The notes: generated by a model not told the origin, from the letters alone. 64,000 bases of DNA from Solirubrobacter taibaiensis (GCA_027587225.1 JAPDDQ010000017.1:62001-126000); one strand, 5' to 3'. Positions 1 through 9,219 are shown, counted from the first letter of the stretch. Program-made: numbers and translations.

Positions 1-547
1 CGATGGTGTCGACATCGAGCAGCGGCCGCAGGATCGCCGGCGTGAGGCCTCGCGCACGCATGCGGGCGAGCTGCACGGCGCCGGTGCGTTCCGTGCTCAT
101 CGGGACGTCGGTGAAGACGGGGTGGTCGCCCGGCTGCAGGCCGATGCACCAGTAGCCGCCGTCGAGCGCCATGCCGAACGCGGTGCCGCCTGCGGCGACC
201 GCGCGGAGGCCCTGCTCGAGCAGGGCGGGTGTGATCTGCGGCGTGTCCATGCCGACGAGGAAGGCGGGCTCGCCGACGTCCTCGAACGCGTGGGCCAGAC
301 GCTCTTCCAGGCCGTCACCGCGTTGCGGGATGACTTCGAAGCCCGATGGAAGCCACGGACCCGGTTCGCCGTCGAGGGCGATGACGCGGCGGGCGGCTCC
401 GCGCGCGGCGACCGCGGCGGCGAGGGTGTCCGACAACGCCGCGCGTGCGAGCGCGGCCGCCTGTTCCGGCTCCAGCGGTGGGGTCAAACGAGTCTTAACC
501 CGACCAGGAATCGGCTCTTTGGCGATCACGAGAAGTACAGGTCCCAC
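1..547 (-). CDS. DUF2064/TIGR04282-type glycosyltransferase-like protein (3' end outside window)
   Basis: About 182 residues of a GT-A-like nucleotidyl/glycosyl transferase read from a GTG at 547. The start reads VGPVLLVIAKEPIPGRVKTR, the usual opening of the family, with its K-P-G-x-x-K-T-R signature. Later come VGMDTPQITP, matching the family G-x-D-x-P metal/nucleotide loop, DGGYWCIGL, and a near C-terminal LLDVDT. It lies 36 bp downstream of a GT2 gene on the same strand, so the two probably form an operon. Members often sit beside GT2 genes, but their acceptor substrate is not established. The start is chosen from the alignment-like N-terminus and because it falls just after the upstream gene's stop. 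Confidence 0.8.
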   Translation of the reverse strand, partial: MGPVLLVIAKEPIPGRVKTRLTPPLEPEQAAALARAALSDTLAAAVAARGAARRVIALDGEPGPWLPSGFEVIPQRGDGLEERLAHAFEDVGEPAFLVGMDTPQITPALLEQGLRAVAAGGTAFGMALDGGYWCIGLQPGDHPVFTDVPMSTERTGAVQLARMRARGLTPAILRPLLDVDTI

Positions 548-583
548 TGAACTTCTAGCGTGCCCCAAGCCTTCCTGGATCAC

Positions 584-1231
584 TCATTCGCGCAAAACAC
601 TGCTCATGTCTTTGACCGCTCGGGCGGTGCCCTTGAGCGTTCCCGTGACCTTGGACTCGCCGTCGCGCGGGTGATACGCCACCGGGACTTCCCCGATTCG
701 CCAGCCCGCATCCGCCGCCCGCAGCACCATTTCCAGCGGCCAGCCGAAGCGACGGTCGCGGATGCCGAGCCCGAGCAGCGCCTCACGTCGGGCGGCGCGC
801 ATGGGGCCGATGTCGCGCAGCTTGACCTTGGTGCGACGGCGAAGTTCGAGCGCGAGCACGGTGTTGGCGGCGCGGGCATGGATCGGCCAGGCGCCGCGCG
901 CGGTGGGCCGGCGCGCGCCGAGCATCAGGTCCACGTTGCCAAGCGCGACCGGGTCTGAGACCTTCGGCAACTCGGTCGGGTCAAAGGACGCGTCGCAGTC
1001 CATGAAGCACACGATCTCGGCCGTCGCCGCCGTCAATCCGGCGTAACACGCGGCCCCGAACCCCGGGGTGGGCTCGGTCACCACGCGCGCGCCGAGCGAG
1101 GCCGCGAGCTCGCCCGACCCGTCCGTGGACCCGTTGTCGACCACGATCGGCGTGTAGCCGTCCGGCATCCGCTCGAGCACCCACGGGAGCGCGTCGCGTT
1201 CATTGAGGACCGGCAGGATCACGTCGGGCAC
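584..1231 (-). CDS. Family 2 glycosyltransferase (dolichyl-phosphate-mannose synthase type)
   Basis: 215 residues from GTG at 1231. The N-terminus VPDVILPVLNERDALPWVL leads into VVDNGSTDGSG, the nucleotide-sugar loop of GT-A family 2 enzymes, and MDCDASFDP at about residues 80-90 supplies the DxD-type metal site. No membrane segments are visible, so it resembles a soluble sugar transferase of the DPM1/polyprenyl-phosphate type; the donor cannot be read from sequence. Longer upstream starts would run into the divergent epimerase gene. That gene's GTG at 1260 leaves only 28 bp, so both promoters must be squeezed in or overlap. The DUF2064 gene follows at 36 bp. Confidence 0.85.
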   Translation of the reverse strand: MPDVILPVLNERDALPWVLERMPDGYTPIVVDNGSTDGSGELAASLGARVVTEPTPGFGAACYAGLTAATAEIVCFMDCDASFDPTELPKVSDPVALGNVDLMLGARRPTARGAWPIHARAANTVLALELRRRTKVKLRDIGPMRAARREALLGLGIRDRRFGWPLEMVLRAADAGWRIGEVPVAYHPRDGESKVTGTLKGTARAVKDMSSVLRE

Positions 1232-1259
1232 GCGGCGGGACGGTATAGCCTGGCGCGGC

Positions 1260-2288
1260 GTGATCCTCGTGACCGGCGGAGCCGGGTTCATCGGCTCCCA
1301 CATCGTCGACGCCCTGCTCGAGCGCGGGCATGACGTGCGCGTGCTCGACATGCTCCTGGAGGCCGCGCACCGCGAGCGGCCCGACTACCTCGACCCGCGC
1401 GCCGAGCTGATCGAGGGCGACGTGCGCGATCTGGAGACGATCGCGGCGGCCGTGGAGGGCGCTTCGGCCGTCTGCCACCAGTCCGCGATGGTCGGCCTCG
1501 GGCTCGACCTCGGCGACATCGCCGACTACGTCTCCCACAACGACCTCGCGACGGCGCAGCTCATTCGCGTGCTGGCGCGCAATCCGGTGCCGCTCGTGCT
1601 CGCGTCCAGCATGGTCGTCTACGGCGAGGGGCGCTACCGGTGCGACGAGCACGGGATCGTCCAGCCCGGCCCGCGCGCCGCGTCGGAGTTGGACGGCGGG
1701 AACTTCGAGCCGCCGTGCCCGATCTGCTCGCGCTCGCTGGTGCCCGAGTCCGTCCCGGAGGACGCGCCGCTGGACCCGCGCAGCGTCTACGCCGCGACCA
1801 AGCTGGCGCAGGAGCACCTGTCCAGCGCGTACGCCCGGGAGACGGGCGCCCCGGTCACCGCGCTGCGCTATCACAACGTCTACGGGCCACGGATGCCCCG
1901 TGACACCCCGTACGCGGGCGTCGCCTCGATCTTCCGCTCCTCGCTGGCCGCCGGCAAGGCGCCGCGGGTGTTCGAGGACGGCGGTCAGAGGCGCGACTTC
2001 GTGCACGTCCGCGACGTCGCCCGCGCGAACGTGCTGGCGCTGGAGAACCGCGTCGCGGGCGCGTTCAACGTGTGCTCGGGCACGCCACGGAGCGTGGGGG
2101 ACATGGCCGCGGCGCTGGCCCGCGCGACCGACGGCCCCGAACCCGTGATTACGGGCGAGTGGCGCGGGGGAGATGTGCGGCACGTGTTCGCGTCCGCCGA
2201 CAAGGCCCGGGTCGAGCTCGGTTTCGATGCCACTGAGGACTTCGAGGCCGGGATGCGCGAGTTCGCGGCCGCGAAGCTGCGCGCATGA
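1260..2288 (+). CDS. NAD-dependent sugar epimerase/dehydratase (dTDP-rhamnose 4-epimerase-like)
   Basis: 342 residues from GTG at 1260, beginning VILVTGGAGFIGSH, the Rossmann GxxGxxG NAD-binding motif. The extended-SDR catalytic pair is in SVYAATK (Y177, K181). A Cys-rich insertion with CPIC (C153, C156), plus C128, precedes the catalytic Tyr. Such a CPxC insertion is known in the dTDP-L-rhamnose 4-epimerase-like subgroup and probably binds zinc or closes the active site. The stop overlaps the ATG of the next gene (ATGA at 2285-2288), so the sugar kinase is translationally coupled. The reaction is likely epimerisation of a nucleotide sugar; the exact substrate is inference. Confidence 0.85.
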   Translation: MILVTGGAGFIGSHIVDALLERGHDVRVLDMLLEAAHRERPDYLDPRAELIEGDVRDLETIAAAVEGASAVCHQSAMVGLGLDLGDIADYVSHNDLATAQLIRVLARNPVPLVLASSMVVYGEGRYRCDEHGIVQPGPRAASELDGGNFEPPCPICSRSLVPESVPEDAPLDPRSVYAATKLAQEHLSSAYARETGAPVTALRYHNVYGPRMPRDTPYAGVASIFRSSLAAGKAPRVFEDGGQRRDFVHVRDVARANVLALENRVAGAFNVCSGTPRSVGDMAAALARATDGPEPVITGEWRGGDVRHVFASADKARVELGFDATEDFEAGMREFAAAKLRA

Positions 2289-3118
2289 CCCGGTTCGCGG
2301 TGGTCGGCCACGTCGAGTGGATCGAGTTCGGGCGCTTCAGCCACGTGCCGGAGCCGGGCGAGATCATCGACGCCACCGAGTGGTTCTCCGAGGCCGCCGG
2401 TAGCGCGGCGGTCGTGGCCGTCCAGCTGGCGAAGCTGAGCGGCGGGGACGTCGACTTCTTCACCGCGCTCGGCGATGACTGGCGCGGCCGGGCGGCAGCG
2501 GATCGATTGGGCGAGTTGGGCGTGCGCGTCCACGCCGCGCCGCGCGACGCCATGCAGCGCTGGGGCTTCGTCCACCTCGACGACGACGGCGAGCGCACGA
2601 TCTCGATCGTGGGGGAGCGGCACGCACCGGTCGGCGCGGACGATCTCCCGTGGGAGCGCATCGACGGCGCCGCCGCCGTCTTCGTGTCCGGCGGGGACAA
2701 CGCCGCCATGCGCGAGGCCCGGCGCGGCGAGCTGCTCGTCGCGACACCCCGCGCCGTGGCGTCCTTGGCCGGCGTGCAACTCGACGCGTTGGTCGGCTCG
2801 GGCAAGGACCGCCTCGAGCAGGTCGACCCAGAGACGATCGACCCCAAGCCGCACCTGATCATCACCACCGCCGGCAAGGAAGGCGGGACCTGGACCGGCC
2901 GTGAAGGCGACGGCCGCTTCGAGGTCGCCGAGCTGCCTGGCCCGCTCGTCGACGAGTACGGCGCGGGCGACACGTTCGCCGCGGGGTTCACGTTCGGCCT
3001 CGGCGCGGGGTACTCGATCGACGACGCCCTGAAGTTCGCGGCCCGGGCGGGCGCGGCGAATCTCACGGGGCGCGGGCCGTACAGCGGTCAGCTGACCGCC
3101 GCCGACCTCAACAAGTGA
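2285..3118 (+). CDS. PfkB-family carbohydrate kinase
   Basis: 277 residues. The C-terminal PfkB signature is DEYGAGDTFAAGF (residues 223-235), with D229 as the expected catalytic base. The anion-hole glycines and the ATP-binding LIITTAGKEGG strand precede it. The protein is slightly shorter than ribokinase (about 300). The N-terminal substrate-lid region (VGHVEWIEFGRF) differs from ribokinase and fructokinase, so the sugar or nucleoside substrate is unknown. It is coupled to the upstream epimerase by an ATGA overlap. Its 3' end overlaps the convergent beta-propeller gene by 11 bp. Confidence 0.85.
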   Translation: MTRFAVVGHVEWIEFGRFSHVPEPGEIIDATEWFSEAAGSAAVVAVQLAKLSGGDVDFFTALGDDWRGRAAADRLGELGVRVHAAPRDAMQRWGFVHLDDDGERTISIVGERHAPVGADDLPWERIDGAAAVFVSGGDNAAMREARRGELLVATPRAVASLAGVQLDALVGSGKDRLEQVDPETIDPKPHLIITTAGKEGGTWTGREGDGRFEVAELPGPLVDEYGAGDTFAAGFTFGLGAGYSIDDALKFAARAGAANLTGRGPYSGQLTAADLNK

Positions 3119-4289
3119 CCTCGTCGAGCGCCTCGATCGCCACGAACCCCGCCGCGACGAGCCACCGATCCAGCTCATCAGCGAGCCGCTCGCGCACCGC
3201 CGTGTCCTGCGCGCCCGCAAACCGCCCCGCCACGCGCGCGAAATCCAGCCGCACCTGCGCGAGCACCTGCTCGCGCCCGTCGCCCCGCTTCAGCGACCGG
3301 GACGCGCGGACGACGAGCCGGCGCATCGCCGCGTCGCCACGCGCCGTGTACATCGAGTAGTGCCGGGAGATCCGCTTCGGCCACGGGCGCCGTTTCCCGC
3401 GGGCCGGCTCACTGACGTCGCGCACGTCGACCGCCAGTAGCGGCGCGACGGGAGACCACAGCGCTGCTCCGAGTTCCCGCTCGGCGGGCTTGACGAGTAT
3501 CCGCGGAGCCTCGCCCGGGGCCGCCACCGCCAGCCCGAACGCCGGGGCGCTGCAGGCCTCGGGCTGGGCGAGGAAGAAGCGCAGGGTGCCGCCGTCGGCG
3601 CTCCACAGCGCCGGGTCGACTGGCCGCGTATCCACGCGGATCGAGCGAGCGCCGGGCGCGAGGATTCGGTGCTCCGTCGTGATCGCGATCCGGCCCGCTG
3701 CGCTCCACGCGGCGGGCGGCAGCATCTCGCGGGCCGTGTAGACCGGGGTCACGCGCCCCGACGGCACGTCCACGCGCAACACGCGGCGTCCTCGGGTGAC
3801 CAGGACTGCCGAGCCGTCGGGCGCGAACGCCTGCTCGGTCAGGTAGGTCTCGCCTGTCCGGTGCACGAGCGTCTGCCCCGTGGCGGTGTCGACGACCCAC
3901 AGCCCATAGTCGGTGGCCACCGTGAAGCGGGCGCCATCGTGGGTCCAAGCGTGGTCCGGCGTGTCGCCGAGCCCCGACGACGTCCGGAACCGCGCCAGCT
4001 CGCGACCGTCCGGAGCGTGCAGTGCGGCGTAGTCGAAGTCCACCGAGATCCAGTGGCCGAGCGGTCCGGCGAACGCCTTCGTCTCCGGCGCCGGGGCGAC
4101 GGACCCGGTCGCGAGGTCGATCCGGCGAAGCGCCCGGCCGCCGCGGGAGATGAGCAGGCCGGCGCCGTCGGGGGTCCAGGCGTGCAGGTCGTCTTCGAAG
4201 GTCCGGACGGTCCCCGACGGGACGTCATACACGCGGATGTCGGCGTGGGCGGGAGTGGTGAAGGCCAGCGCGAGGAGAGCGAGCAGCAC
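3108..4289 (-). CDS. Secreted WD40/TolB-like beta-propeller protein
   Basis: 393 residues with a signal peptide (MLLALLALAFTTPAHA, likely cleavage after AHA). The body is a run of beta-propeller blades, each with a D-x-A/D-G-A turn and W-[ST]-x-D-G strands, for example LHAWTPDGAGLLISRGG, AWTHDGARFTVATD and AFAPDGSAVLVTRG. The last 90 residues are Arg-rich and predicted helical rather than propeller. No catalytic motif is visible. A role in surface or periplasmic-space binding is only inferred. It lies 10 bp downstream of the GT1 gene on the same strand. Confidence 0.7.
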   Translation of the reverse strand: MLLALLALAFTTPAHADIRVYDVPSGTVRTFEDDLHAWTPDGAGLLISRGGRALRRIDLATGSVAPAPETKAFAGPLGHWISVDFDYAALHAPDGRELARFRTSSGLGDTPDHAWTHDGARFTVATDYGLWVVDTATGQTLVHRTGETYLTEQAFAPDGSAVLVTRGRRVLRVDVPSGRVTPVYTAREMLPPAAWSAAGRIAITTEHRILAPGARSIRVDTRPVDPALWSADGGTLRFFLAQPEACSAPAFGLAVAAPGEAPRILVKPAERELGAALWSPVAPLLAVDVRDVSEPARGKRRPWPKRISRHYSMYTARGDAAMRRLVVRASRSLKRGDGREQVLAQVRLDFARVAGRFAGAQDTAVRERLADELDRWLVAAGFVAIEALDEVTC

Positions 4290-4299
4290 TCCGCAAAAG

Positions 4300-5361
4300 C
4301 TAAGCGGCGCGCCTCGAGTCCGTCGCGGTTCGCAGGAACCACGGCATGTCGTCGACCGGCGCGTGTGTCGAGATCTCCCGCGCGATGCGCGCCGCGCCGT
4401 CGCGATACAGCGGGTCGCCGAGCACCGCGCGCACCGCGTCCGCCAAGCCGTCGACGCCTTCCAGCGTGATCCCCGCGCCGAGCGCGGCCACCCGGGCCGC
4501 GTTCCACGGCTGATCGGCGTACAGCGGCACGGACACCAGCGGCACGCCCGCGGCCATCGCGGCGAGGGTCGACGCCGACCCGCCGTGCCCGACCATCGCC
4601 GCCGCCTGGGGCATCACGGCCGCCTGCGGCACCCAGCGCTCGACGTGCACGTTCGCGGGCACCGGCCCCAGCTCCCCAGCCTCGACCTCGGTGCCCAACG
4701 TCATCAACACGCGCACGTCGAGCCCACCGAGCGCCTTGGCCGCCGCGCGGTACAGCGCCGGGAAGTACCCGTTGCCGGCCGCGGTCGAGCCGAAGGAGAC
4801 GTACACCAGCGGCGCGCGGGAGCCGTTCCACCAATCCTGCAGCGGCGCCTCGCGCTGGGAGCGCACGCGGAAGCGCACGGCGCCCGGCCGCGGATCGAAT
4901 GCCGCGGGCGAGAGCGTCAGGAACGGTCCGTCCTCGGTGACCTGGGGCCCGAGGTAGCACTCGATCCTCCACACCGGCAACCCGAGCACTTCGCCGACGC
5001 GGGGCGAGGCGTGCTCCTCGGTCTCGTGCAGGATCGCGTCGGGCCGCATCCGGCGGGCGAGCGCGAGCAGGCCCGGGTAGGCGTCGCGGGCATACGCCCC
5101 CTCGAACAACTCGCCGCGGACGATCCGGTTCTGCTCGCCGGGGTCGGTGGAAGCCTTCACGCGCGCCCAGATCGGGCTGATCTCCTCGTCCGACGGGAAG
5201 TCGAAGCCCGCGAACGGCAGCCCGGCGCGGGCGACGTGCTCCCACGCGGAGTGCGGTGCGGCGACGATCACGTCGTGTCCGGCGCGCTTGCAGGCGAGCG
5301 CGAACGGGACCAGCGGCGCGATGTGAGCGGCGCCGCGCGTACTGGCGAAGAGAAAGCGCAT
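4300..5361 (-). CDS. GT1-type (UDP-glucosyl/macrolide) glycosyltransferase
   Basis: 353 residues in a two-Rossmann GT-B fold. The N-terminal acceptor half starts MRFLFASTRGAAHIAPLVPF with the typical G-H-x-x-P-like loop. VYVSFGSTA (residues 187-195) opens the C-terminal domain. The donor motif VGHGGSASTLAAMAAGVPLV (257-276) is followed by PLYADQPWNA. These are hallmarks of MGT/UGT enzymes that glycosylate natural products, flavonoids or sterols. It is a little short for the family (about 390-420). No biosynthetic cluster surrounds it, so the acceptor is unknown. It is probably co-transcribed with the downstream propeller gene. Confidence 0.85.
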   Translation of the reverse strand: MRFLFASTRGAAHIAPLVPFALACKRAGHDVIVAAPHSAWEHVARAGLPFAGFDFPSDEEISPIWARVKASTDPGEQNRIVRGELFEGAYARDAYPGLLALARRMRPDAILHETEEHASPRVGEVLGLPVWRIECYLGPQVTEDGPFLTLSPAAFDPRPGAVRFRVRSQREAPLQDWWNGSRAPLVYVSFGSTAAGNGYFPALYRAAAKALGGLDVRVLMTLGTEVEAGELGPVPANVHVERWVPQAAVMPQAAAMVGHGGSASTLAAMAAGVPLVSVPLYADQPWNAARVAALGAGITLEGVDGLADAVRAVLGDPLYRDGAARIAREISTHAPVDDMPWFLRTATDSRRAA

Positions 5362-5400
5362 AGCCCGCTAGACGCCGGGCGGCTGGGCGCTATTCCGGGG

Positions 5401-5652
5401 TCAGAGCCAGAAGAACAGCACGGCGAACAACGGCCCGCCGAAGAACAACAGGAACACGATCAGCCACACCCACGGCCCCCGCAGCGACGGGCCGTTGCCG
5501 AGCGCGGAGAACCACGAGCCGACGCGATTCCCCACCCCAGGTCCCGCGTCCCAGCGCCGCGTGTCCAGGTCCGTGCCACAGATGGCACAGCCCGCCGCGA
5601 AGGGGCTCACAGGCTCTTTGCAGTTGGGGCACCGACTCCGATCAGCCATCAC
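5401..5652 (-). CDS. Zinc-ribbon, single-pass membrane protein
   Basis: 83 residues. The N-terminus holds a zinc ribbon with two CxxC knuckles (CPNC at about 8-11 and CAIC at about 22-25). It is followed by a polar linker and one hydrophobic C-terminal segment (WVWLIVFLLFFGGPLFAVLF). This predicts a tail-anchored protein with the ribbon in the cytoplasm. No further function can be read. Two adjacent ATGs make the start uncertain by one codon. Confidence 0.6.
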   Translation of the reverse strand: MMADRSRCPNCKEPVSPFAAGCAICGTDLDTRRWDAGPGVGNRVGSWFSALGNGPSLRGPWVWLIVFLLFFGGPLFAVLFFWL

Positions 5653-5697
5653 TCATAATTATGGCGTCACGTCCGGCCGGATGAACCCGACGTTCGT

Positions 5698-6021
5698 CTA
5701 CTTGTGCGGGCCGCGGACCGGCGTCCGCGTCGGCGTGCGATGCGGCGTGCCGCGGCGCGCGGTCAGCGGGGCCCCGCGACGATCGCCGCGGTGGTCACGG
5801 CGGCGCGCGCCCCAAGGCTTGGAATCGGGCAGCGGCAGCTTCAGGCCACCGCCGCCGGTCGGCTCCTCCGGCTCGTTGCCGTCGTCTTTCCCGCGACGGA
5901 AATCGTCGCCGTCGTCATCGTCGTCGTCGCGCAGTCGGAAGAACCACACGAGCCACACGACGAGCGCCCCGATGTCGAAGACTCGGAGACCGACCATGAA
6001 GATCCAGCCCTCCAGCGTCAC
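5698..6021 (-). CDS. Small N-terminally anchored acidic/basic membrane protein
   Basis: 107 residues. One transmembrane helix (about 8-29, ending VWLVWFFRL) is followed by an Asp-only tract (DDDDDDGDD). A Gly/Pro linker and a long Arg-rich tail then lead to the C-terminus. I do not recognise the family. The charge switch from acidic to strongly basic is its striking feature. It lies 7 bp downstream of nudC on the same strand and may be co-transcribed with it. Confidence 0.5.
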   Translation of the reverse strand: MTLEGWIFMVGLRVFDIGALVVWLVWFFRLRDDDDDDGDDFRRGKDDGNEPEEPTGGGGLKLPLPDSKPWGARRRDHRGDRRGAPLTARRGTPHRTPTRTPVRGPHK

Positions 6022-6027
6022 CCTGGC

Positions 6028-6996
6028 TTAACGGTAAGCCTCTGGCCGCGTCTGTGCAAGCCAATGCTCGATCAGCACCCGGGCGATCGCCAGCCGCGGC
6101 GGGAGCGCCAGCTCGCCGCCGGGATCGCCTGGCGTGCCCCAGTTCTCGGATTCGGGCGCGGCCGCGGCGGCCTCGATCTCGGCGCGTGTGAACCAGCGCA
6201 CGTCCTGGAGCTCCTCGTCCCCGATGGCGGCCTCGCCGCTCTCGTACGTCGCCGAGAAGCCCAGCATCAGGCTCGCGGGGAAGGGCCAGGGCTGCGAAGC
6301 GATGTAATCCACCCGACCGACGCGCACGCCGGACTCCTCGTGCACCTCGCGCGCGACAGCCTCCTCGAGCGACTCACCCGGCTCCACGAACCCCGCGAGC
6401 GCGGAGTAACGCCCGGTCGGCCACACCGCCTGGCGGCCGAGCAGCAGGCGGTCGCCGTCGACGACGAGCATGATCACGACCGGGTCGGTGCGCGGGTGAT
6501 GCTCGGCGCCGCAGTTCGGGCACAGCCGCGTGAGACCGCCCTCGATCACGTCGCTCGCGTGCCCACACGCGGAGCAGTAGCGGTGGCGGCGATGCCAATT
6601 CAGCAACGCCGCGGTGTATGCGGCGAGCCCGCCGTCCGCGCGTGAGAACCGCGCCGCGGCCTGGCGCAAGGGGATCCGGTCGCCGGAGGCATCCTTCGGC
6701 GGTTCGCCGCGCACGCCACCGCTACCGACCATCGGCACGCGCCCGTCGCGTGGCGGGTCCTCGTCGTAGGCGAACACGGGCCCGGCTGAGTCGAAGCCCA
6801 GAAACAGCGGCTCGCCGCCGTCGAGCTCGGCCAGCGGGACAAGCTCCAACCGGTCCTCGGCGATCCGCAGCCCGCGGTCGCCGGCGACGACGGCGCGGGC
6901 GCCTGGATGCTCGAGTTGCGCCGCGAGCCAGTCAAGATCCCGGCGCCGCGAATCGCCCACCCGATCGAGCGCGGCGCCCGTGAAAGCGTTGTGCAC
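6028..6996 (-). CDS. nudC: NAD(+)/NADH pyrophosphatase (RNA deNADding enzyme family)
   Basis: 322 residues with all NudC landmarks. A four-Cys zinc ribbon (C141, C144, C159, C162) separates the poorly conserved N-terminal domain from the catalytic domain. The Nudix box is GFVEPGESLEEAVAREVHEE (residues 202-221). SQPWPFPAS (234-242) is the motif that distinguishes NADH pyrophosphatases from other Nudix enzymes. The enzyme hydrolyses NAD(H) to NMN(H) and AMP and, in studied members, removes NAD caps from RNA. The start ATG at 6996 lies about 30 bp from the divergent SDR gene. Confidence 0.93.
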   Translation of the reverse strand: MHNAFTGAALDRVGDSRRRDLDWLAAQLEHPGARAVVAGDRGLRIAEDRLELVPLAELDGGEPLFLGFDSAGPVFAYDEDPPRDGRVPMVGSGGVRGEPPKDASGDRIPLRQAAARFSRADGGLAAYTAALLNWHRRHRYCSACGHASDVIEGGLTRLCPNCGAEHHPRTDPVVIMLVVDGDRLLLGRQAVWPTGRYSALAGFVEPGESLEEAVAREVHEESGVRVGRVDYIASQPWPFPASLMLGFSATYESGEAAIGDEELQDVRWFTRAEIEAAAAAPESENWGTPGDPGGELALPPRLAIARVLIEHWLAQTRPEAYR

Positions 6997-7027
6997 CTAC
7001 GGGACCCTATTGCGGATAGGGTGCGCC

Positions 7028-7963
7028 ATGAGCAACTGGACCACCGCGGACATGCCCAGCCAGGAAGGCCGTACCGCGATCGTCACCGGCGCCAACAGCG
7101 GAATCGGCTACCACGCTGCGCTCGCCCTCGGCCGCTCCGGAGCCCACACCATCCTCGCCTGCCGCGATGCCGGTCGCGGTGAGGCGGCCCTCGCACGCAT
7201 GCGCGCCGAAGCGCCGGACGCCGACTTCGAGCTGCGCCTCGTGGACATGGCGAGCCTGGATTCGATCCGCGCGTTCGCGTACGCCGCCCCCGACCGGGTG
7301 GACCTGCTGCTCAACAACGCCGGCGTGATGGCGCCGCCGCGGCGGGAGACGGCCGACGGCTTCGAGCTGCAGTTCGGGACCAACCACCTCGGCCCGTTCG
7401 CGCTCACCGGCCTGTTGCTCGGCAGCCTGGCGCTGGCGGACGCCCCGCGCGTGGTGACGATGTCCTCGAACATGCACAAGATGGGCGGGCTGGACTTCGA
7501 CGATCTGCAGGGCGACCGCAAGTACCGGCGCTGGTTCGCCTACGGGCACTCCAAGCTGGCCAACCTGCTGTTCGCGTTCGAGCTGCAGCGGCGCGCAACC
7601 GCCGCCGGATCAGACCTGCTCAGCCTCGCGGCACACCCCGGCTACGCCGCCACCGAGTTGCACAGCAAGGGCGCGCAGATCGGCGGCGCGACGCTGCAGG
7701 AGAAGATCATGGGCCTGGGCGTGAAGCTCGGCGCGCAGTCGAGCGCGGACGGCGCCTTGCCGATGCTCTACGCCGCGACCGCTCCCGGCGTGCCCGGGGG
7801 CGCGTTCGTCGGGCCGAGCAAGCGGATGGAGACAGTCGGGCCGCCGAAGCTCACCAAGGGGAGCACGCACTCGCGCGACGAGGCCGCCGCGCGCCGGCTG
7901 TGGGAGGTCTCCGAGCAGCTCACGGACGTGCACTACGCGTTCGAGGCGCCCGCTCTCAGCTAG
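7028..7963 (+). CDS. Short-chain dehydrogenase/reductase
   Basis: 311 residues. TGANSGIG at residues 20-27 binds NAD(P), NNAG sits at 96-99, the catalytic Ser is in VTMSSN (about 146-147), and YGHSK (Y172, K176) completes the triad. Overall it resembles the retinol dehydrogenase/protochlorophyllide-reductase-like SDR branch, whose members oxidise or reduce diverse alcohols and ketones. The substrate is unknown. The ATG at 7028 is preferred over an upstream in-frame start because the Rossmann motif then begins at the normal distance. It is divergent from nudC. Confidence 0.85.
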   Translation: MSNWTTADMPSQEGRTAIVTGANSGIGYHAALALGRSGAHTILACRDAGRGEAALARMRAEAPDADFELRLVDMASLDSIRAFAYAAPDRVDLLLNNAGVMAPPRRETADGFELQFGTNHLGPFALTGLLLGSLALADAPRVVTMSSNMHKMGGLDFDDLQGDRKYRRWFAYGHSKLANLLFAFELQRRATAAGSDLLSLAAHPGYAATELHSKGAQIGGATLQEKIMGLGVKLGAQSSADGALPMLYAATAPGVPGGAFVGPSKRMETVGPPKLTKGSTHSRDEAAARRLWEVSEQLTDVHYAFEAPALS

Positions 7964-8004
7964 CTCTTACGCCGTGTTGCGACGGCGGCCATAGCTTCGG
8001 GCGG

Positions 8005-9171
8005 ATGCTCGCACTGGCGCTCGCCGCGCTCACGGTCGGGATCGGCGACCAGCAACCAGCCGCGTTCGCGGACCCGCGGATGCGGTCGCTCGGCCTGAAG
8101 GCGGCCCGGATGATCGTGCCCTACGACGCGGCCACCTCGGAGCCGGACAAAGTGGCGGCGTGGCTCGCGGCGACGCGGGCCGCCGGATTGGAGCCACACA
8201 TCGCGTTCCAGCACCTCAGCTCCGACCGCTGCCCGTCCGCTCCGTGCACGCTGCCGTCGCGCGCGACGTACAGGGCGAATGTCGCCGCGTTCATCGCCCG
8301 CTTCCCGCAGGTACGGACGTACAGCACCTGGAACGAGGCCAACCACGTCTCCCAGCCCACGGCGACGCGGCCGGAAGCCGTCGCCGGCTACTACCAGGAG
8401 CTCAAGGCGGCGTGCGCCTCGTGCACGGTGGTCGCGGGCGACGTGCTCGACAGCGGCTCCTACGTGAACTGGTTGCGGCGCTTCCAGGCCGTGACGAGCG
8501 CCGATCTGTGGGGCCTGCACAACTACGCCGACGTCACGTACGGGACCACGAGCGGCACCGACGCCGTGCTCGCGAACACGACCGGGACGCTGTGGGTGGA
8601 GGAGACGGGCGGGATCGTGGTGCGCCGCGACGCCGCGGCCCGGGTCCTGCTCGCGCACGACGAGGCGCGCGCGGCGCGGGCGGTGACCGCGGCGTTCACG
8701 CTGGCCAGCACGCGGCCGCGCATCACGCGCCTGTACGTCTACCAGTGGCAGACGTCGGCGACGGCGCAGTTCGACGCGGGCCTGATCCGGCCGGACGGGA
8801 GCGCGCGGCCCAGCTACGCGGCGCTGGCGGCGGCGATGCCCAAGACGGGCGCCACCGCCTCGCCGGGCGTCACGTGGAAGGCGTCGTGGTCGAAGGGGCG
8901 GCTGATCCTGCGCGGCACGTGCTCCCTCAAACCGTGCGCGGGGACGGTGAAGGCCTCGCTGCGTGCCGGCGGGAAGACGATCCGCCGCTACGGCGCCCGC
9001 CAGTACGGCACCACCGTGAAGATCCGGGTGTCGAAGACGGTGCTCACGAAGCTGCGGCGCGCGTCGGTCCGGCGCGTCTCGCTGACCGTGCGGTCGAGCA
9101 CGCCGGTGAAGGCGTCCCAGACGGTCGTGCTGAAGCTTCCTCAGCCGACTCTCAGGGATCTCCGAGCCTGA
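8005..9171 (+). CDS. Secreted glycoside-hydrolase-like TIM-barrel protein
   Basis: 388 residues with a short hydrophobic leader (MLALALAALTVG). Two clan-A glycoside hydrolase signatures are seen. TYSTWNEANH carries the presumed acid/base Glu (E111) after strand 4. LWVEETGG (E199 or E200) matches the strand-7 nucleophile. LYVYQW follows as the strand-8 Trp motif. The last 100 residues are Lys/Arg/Ser/Thr-rich beta structure, perhaps a wall- or carbohydrate-binding module. It resembles GH39/GH5-type enzymes; substrate unknown. It begins 41 bp after the SDR stop. Confidence 0.65.
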   Translation: MLALALAALTVGIGDQQPAAFADPRMRSLGLKAARMIVPYDAATSEPDKVAAWLAATRAAGLEPHIAFQHLSSDRCPSAPCTLPSRATYRANVAAFIARFPQVRTYSTWNEANHVSQPTATRPEAVAGYYQELKAACASCTVVAGDVLDSGSYVNWLRRFQAVTSADLWGLHNYADVTYGTTSGTDAVLANTTGTLWVEETGGIVVRRDAAARVLLAHDEARAARAVTAAFTLASTRPRITRLYVYQWQTSATAQFDAGLIRPDGSARPSYAALAAAMPKTGATASPGVTWKASWSKGRLILRGTCSLKPCAGTVKASLRAGGKTIRRYGARQYGTTVKIRVSKTVLTKLRRASVRRVSLTVRSSTPVKASQTVVLKLPQPTLRDLRA

Positions 9172-9219
9172 GCCGCGACCGTTCAGCGCGTCATGTTCAT
9201 CCACCAAGGAGGACCCCAC